Assembly (NCBI RefSeq): GCF_013402915.1
Contig: NC_050719.1
Coordinates: forward strand, 558,001 to 622,000
From: Zygotorulaspora mrakii
Lineage: Eukaryota; Ascomycota; Saccharomycetes; Saccharomycetales; Saccharomycetaceae
DNA length: 64,000 nucleotides
Direction of reading: 5' to 3'
Both the position numbers and the translations under genes were made by a program. The notes under the pieces are model-generated. The model saw only the letters and a list, made by a program, of their open reading frames with translations, was not told the origin of the DNA and searched no databases. Each line of letters starts with the position of its first letter. Position 1 is the first letter of the stretch. Shown here in pieces: positions 60,596 to 64,000 of the stretch.

Positions 60596-61666
60596 CTATT
60601 GCGAGCTGTCCATGCAACACATCACCCTTGCGATAAAACCCTCCAAATGGTAAATACTTTTAGTACCAAGTGAGAGCCTTTCGTCAAACATACTTGAAGT
60701 GCTGATTATATCAACTTTTATCTTTTCACTGTTCGCGTTCTTCATCAGTGCAAAGGTTAGTTCCTGCAAAATGATTTTTGCAGAAATGCAGTGTGCTAGT
60801 AAGTCGTAAATTATAGAGCGACATTCTAACAGGCAGTCGACGGATCTGTCTTTTTGTATCTTGTTTGCCATTTTTAATATGACAGATTCCCAATCTGGTC
60901 TTATTATTGGCGTGGTCGATTTCAATTGCATTTCATTTGCCAATGACATCGATTCCATCATAAGCAATGCCACCCTCAAATTTCCTGATGATGCAGTGGC
61001 TATGTCTTGCAATATGGTTTCCGATTCTAATTTGACATTCTCCTCTTTAGCAACAATCTTTAGAATCTCAATGGTCTCACGGTCTTGTGGCGCTGGACAA
61101 CGGATCATGAAACAACGCGACTTTATAGGAGCAATTATTGATGACATTGAGTCACAAACCATAATGAGCCTGATATTTCTGGAGTACTTTTCCATGGTTC
61201 GCCTTAATGCCGATTGCGCATCACGTGTCAAGGAATCGGCCTCATTGATGATAACACATTTGTATCTATGGGCCAATCCTTCTTTTGAGTCTTGAAAATC
61301 AACCTGTTCGGATTGGGCAACCTCTTTCAACAGCTCTTGAATCACAATTCTATCATTGTTACCCATATCACTTGGTGTAATTTCTAAATGATACGGTGAG
61401 CTAACAACATTTAAATCTAGTTTACGATTGGATGGCGTCACAAATTGTCTAACATCTATTTTCATTCTATAAACACCAGCTCCAAATATTGATTCCAGCA
61501 ATGACATGCATCTTGTTTTTTTCCCACTGCCGTTTGGTCCATATAACAACAGATGTGGAAGGTCTCGAGGTCGATGAGCTAAAGATTTAAGCAGATTTGT
61601 AAGGTCATCATTATGAGACAATGTATCTAAACTTCTGGGACGATATTTGTCAACCCACAGAGACAT
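60596..61666 (-). CDS. RFC5: Replication factor C subunit 5
   Basis: 356 residues from the ATG at 61666 (354 known). Small subunit of the PCNA clamp loader and of the Rad24, Ctf18 and Elg1 alternative loaders. AAA+ fold: MSLWVDKYRPRSL start, Walker A LLYGPNGSGKKT (about 42-53, with the Lys-Lys form of Rfc5), INEADSL at Walker B, the SRC motif in PIKSRCF, and the C-terminal collar domain ending FIARVMCCMDS. Walker B is degenerate (INEAD), as known for Rfc5. An MCB element lies upstream. In S. cerevisiae it is YBR087W. Confidence 0.96.
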   Translation of the reverse strand: MSLWVDKYRPRSLDTLSHNDDLTNLLKSLAHRPRDLPHLLLYGPNGSGKKTRCMSLLESIFGAGVYRMKIDVRQFVTPSNRKLDLNVVSSPYHLEITPSDMGNNDRIVIQELLKEVAQSEQVDFQDSKEGLAHRYKCVIINEADSLTRDAQSALRRTMEKYSRNIRLIMVCDSMSSIIAPIKSRCFMIRCPAPQDRETIEILKIVAKEENVKLESETILQDIATASSGNLRVALLMMESMSLANEMQLKSTTPIIRPDWESVILKMANKIQKDRSVDCLLECRSIIYDLLAHCISAKIILQELTFALMKNANSEKIKVDIISTSSMFDERLSLGTKSIYHLEGFIARVMCCMDSSQ

Positions 61667-61734
61667 TCTCAATAGTCTCTTTTGATCGTTCTACATTTCA
61701 TTTTGTTCTTCAAATGTCTTTTTTTTTCATATAG

Positions 61735-61740
61735 ACGCGT
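61735..61740. promoter_or_regulatory. MCB element (ACGCGT) upstream of RFC5
   Basis: ACGCGT 69 bp upstream of the RFC5 ATG, consistent with MBF-driven G1/S expression of replication genes, as for POL1 in this window. Confidence 0.7.
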
Positions 61741-61831
61741 TGAAAAGGGGAATGGACCTATTTCACTCGTACTATTTTGTATTCGGTGAGATAAAAAATG
61801 AAAACTTGCCAAAGCTAGCTCTACTAGTTAT

Positions 61832-61838
61832 CGGGTAA
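61832..61838 (+). promoter_or_regulatory. Putative Reb1 site (CGGGTAA)
   Basis: Exact Reb1 core about 170 bp upstream of RFC5 and 210 bp upstream of APL3. Motif only. Confidence 0.45.
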
Positions 61839-62047
61839 AACAAGGCGAGCACTGTGAAACTAAGACTTTACTTAATTTCAAACTTCCCCAAAGTATCGTC
61901 TTACCGTCCACTTAAAAAGATCGTTGTGTCTCTTTTATGTTTCATTATAGGCGCTATTCATATAGCAGGAAAATAGGAGTGTGAAGTATCTGCATTTATA
62001 CATATCTCCAGGACTGTTTCTCTTCGTGACAATTTTCAGCTGATCTG

Positions 62048-64000
62048 ATGATGGACTCTCGGAAACCTGCATCTAACGGATCTAGTCATAACTATAGCAC
62101 TACTATAAAAGGATTGCAATTATTCATCGCTGATCTTCGATCATCCCAGTATTCAGATGAACATGAAAAAAGAATTCAGTCTGAAATTGTCAAAATCAAG
62201 CAACAGTTCGATTCAGCAGCTAAAAAATCAGCAAATGGTAAAGATAAATTGGGTGGATATCAACGTAAAAAATATATCGCAAAATTGGCATATATTTACG
62301 TCACATCGAATACAACAAAATTAAATGATATTCTCTTTGGCTTAGACCAGATGCTAGAGCTATTGGCTTCTGACTCTTTTTCAGAGAAGTTTATGGCTTA
62401 CATGACTTTAGAGTTTCTTTATGAGCATGCCATTGTAATTTCGAAAGTTCGTGATAAAGTTACACACCAGCTAATAAAGGATATATCTGGTAGCAATGAT
62501 AATTTTGTAGCTCTAGCTTTGAATTTTATTGGTGTTGCGGGAAAGCTCGATATTGAAATGTCAAAAGATGATAATTTAACTACAGAAGTCTTCCAGATAC
62601 TAAGGTCTCCTACATCAACGGTGTATCTGAAAAAAAAATCAGCATTGGCTTTTTTAACTCTGCTTAAGACGAATCCCGGGATATTGATAGATGATCCTCA
62701 ACGTAAACAACTGTGGATACAGAGAATATTAAGTCTTCTTGATGATACTCAAAATTACCGTTTAATGTTGGCTGTATTGCCTTTGGTCGAATATATCGCC
62801 AAGAATATTGATTTGGAATGTTGCATTAGACTGCTGCGTCAATTGACACAAATACTTTATAATTGCGTCATCGTAGGTACTTCCAATTCTGAAAAATTTC
62901 CTTCCGAATTTAAATTTGCAAATGTGCCAAATCCATGGCTAATTACCAAAATAGTATCATTGCTGAGTATCCTGATTGTTTCTCCCACAGAGGCTAATAA
63001 TACTTCGTCCGCAGTTTTGCAATCGAGTAATATAGATCGTGAGACCTTGGGAAAACTGAGAATGTGCGTAACAAAAGCGATCGAAGTAGGAACCAAATCG
63101 TGTAATGATCCAATGGAAAGAATCGTATTGAATACAATTTTGTTTTCTTTGATAAATTTTGCTTCCAAATTAGACCCATCTCCTGAAGCAATAAGTAATT
63201 CTGTGAGCGCACTATGCTCTCTATTGACTTCAGCAGAGATAAACATTAGATATCTGACTCTAGATTCTCTGGTGAAGTTGTGTTCGATTAGTGGCAGACA
63301 CGCTATTGATACTGTCAGATATAAGAATTTGAATCTAATATTCCATATTTTAGATAGTGAACGCGACTCATCAATTGTAAGAAAAGTTGTTGATCTCCTC
63401 TATACCTTTACCGATTCTGAAAATTTGCAGATAATTGTACAGAAACTATTTGAATACGTACAGTCATCAAGACATCCGACTGATCCATTTATCAAATCCG
63501 ACATTGCGGTCAAAATTGCAATTTTGAGCGAAAAATTTGCTATAGATGCCCATTGGTATATCAATGTTTCTTTGAACTTACTTTCTTTAACATCTAACTC
63601 AACTCTCAATGATGACGAGATATGGCAAAGACTATGCCAAATAGTAGTAAATAATACTTCATTACACCAGATTACCTGTGAGCATTTAGTGGATTATCTT
63701 CGTGAAACTCATACAAGTGAAGCTATAGTCAAGACTGGTGCATTTTTATTGGGAGAATACGCTAATTTGGTTTTTGAGAAAGCTTCTGTCGGGGAGCTTT
63801 TTAATCTGTTCACAGATAAGTACTTTACTACTAGTAATGTCACAAGAGCAATGATTTTAACAACAATAGTTAAGCTGTACAGATTTTCAACCGCCATAGA
63901 ATCTGTAGTGATAAAGTTTTTCCAGATAGAGTTGAATTCGTTAGATATTGAGCTGCAAACAAGATCTTTCGAATATTTGAATTTTGTTCAATTATCAAAA
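62048..64000 (+). CDS. APL3: AP-2 alpha-adaptin Apl3, N-terminal 651 residues (runs off window)
   Basis: The frame is open from ATG-ATG at 62048/62051 to the window edge without a stop; the family is about 1025 residues. Apl3 is the large alpha subunit of the AP-2 adaptor in clathrin-mediated endocytosis. The start IKGLQLFIADLRSSQ, the KRIQSEIVKIKQQF segment, and YQRKKYIAKLAYIYVTS are the N-terminal alpha-adaptin trunk, followed by HEAT-like repeats (for example FMAYMTLEFLYEH, LKKKSALAFLTLLKTNP, NIRYLTLDSLVKLCS). The ear and hinge lie outside. By name it is YBL037W, next to YBL038W (MRPL16) in S. cerevisiae; here RFC5 sits between. Confidence 0.95.
   Translation, partial: MMDSRKPASNGSSHNYSTTIKGLQLFIADLRSSQYSDEHEKRIQSEIVKIKQQFDSAAKKSANGKDKLGGYQRKKYIAKLAYIYVTSNTTKLNDILFGLDQMLELLASDSFSEKFMAYMTLEFLYEHAIVISKVRDKVTHQLIKDISGSNDNFVALALNFIGVAGKLDIEMSKDDNLTTEVFQILRSPTSTVYLKKKSALAFLTLLKTNPGILIDDPQRKQLWIQRILSLLDDTQNYRLMLAVLPLVEYIAKNIDLECCIRLLRQLTQILYNCVIVGTSNSEKFPSEFKFANVPNPWLITKIVSLLSILIVSPTEANNTSSAVLQSSNIDRETLGKLRMCVTKAIEVGTKSCNDPMERIVLNTILFSLINFASKLDPSPEAISNSVSALCSLLTSAEINIRYLTLDSLVKLCSISGRHAIDTVRYKNLNLIFHILDSERDSSIVRKVVDLLYTFTDSENLQIIVQKLFEYVQSSRHPTDPFIKSDIAVKIAILSEKFAIDAHWYINVSLNLLSLTSNSTLNDDEIWQRLCQIVVNNTSLHQITCEHLVDYLRETHTSEAIVKTGAFLLGEYANLVFEKASVGELFNLFTDKYFTTSNVTRAMILTTIVKLYRFSTAIESVVIKFFQIELNSLDIELQTRSFEYLNFVQLSK

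Larger units (their letters stand above)
61667..62047. promoter_or_regulatory. Divergent RFC5/APL3 intergenic region
   Basis: 381 bases with one MCB near RFC5 and one Reb1-type core. No gene. Confidence 0.6.

Overview
This window is nuclear chromosomal DNA of a budding yeast of the Saccharomycetaceae. Evidence is the compact gene order, the few introns with GTATGT / TACTAAC / YAG signals, a tRNA-Leu(CAA) with its intron after G37, and proteins that align end to end (from memory of the families) with Saccharomyces cerevisiae ones. Orthologs of S. cerevisiae chromosome XIV-left genes (RPC19, DBP2, CYB5, NOP15, YAF9, LEU4, MET4, POL1, AVT4, MIC27, OCA1, PHO23) are shuffled like cards with orthologs of XV-right genes (AZF1, CEX1, YOR111W, TFC7, INP53, RGS2, VAM3, PIN2, OST2, CRC1, KTR1, NUP1, YOR097C, RKI1, ARF3, CMR2, ECM3). 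Genes duplicated in S. cerevisiae (INP52/53, LEU4/9, RAS1/2, RPS7A/B, TFC7/YNL108C, ECM3/YNL095C) occur once. That is the pattern of a lineage that branched before the whole-genome duplication. I cannot name the genus or species from sequence alone.

Layout. 1-9.6 kb: AZF1 (3' end outside the window) diverges from RPC19, then DBP2 with an 889-nt intron, CEX1 and CYB5. 9.6-17 kb: NOP15, the Maf protein, TFC7, YAF9 and the synaptojanin-like INP53. 17-25 kb: LEU4, RGS2, MET4, VAM3. 25-34 kb: POL1, AVT4, MIC27. 34-41 kb: PIN2, a 1.4-kb gene-free stretch, OCA1, OST2, RAS, PHO23, tRNA-Leu. 41-51 kb: CRC1, KTR1, NUP1, a YOR097C-like membrane protein, intron-containing RPS7, RKI1, ARF3. 51-58.7 kb: CMR2 and ECM3. 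The XIV/XV order then stops, and 59.9 kb to the end carries chromosome-II orthologs MRPL16, RFC5 and APL3 (truncated by the window end).

The genes are housekeeping genes and do not form one pathway. Shared themes are DNA replication (POL1, RFC5, both with MCB ACGCGT elements upstream), transcription (RPC19, TFC7, MET4, AZF1, YAF9, PHO23), translation (RPS7, MRPL16, NOP15, CEX1, tRNA-Leu) and membrane traffic or phosphoinositides (INP53, VAM3, ARF3, APL3, AVT4, PIN2). I found no transposon, LTR, CRISPR array, rRNA, centromere or obviously foreign gene.

The more unusual items are two long perfect palindromes in GC-rich divergent promoters (2677-2704 and 59053-59086, the second within the synteny break), two substitutions at near-invariant switch residues of ARF3, a tRNA intron that pairs with the anticodon and carries a B-box look-alike, and the retained giant DBP2 intron. 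Several reading frames open upstream of the real ATG (MET4, CMR2, RKI1, MRPL16, YAF9, TFC7, CEX1, INP53, RFC5, PIN2). I placed starts at ATG codons supported by alignment to the known families.
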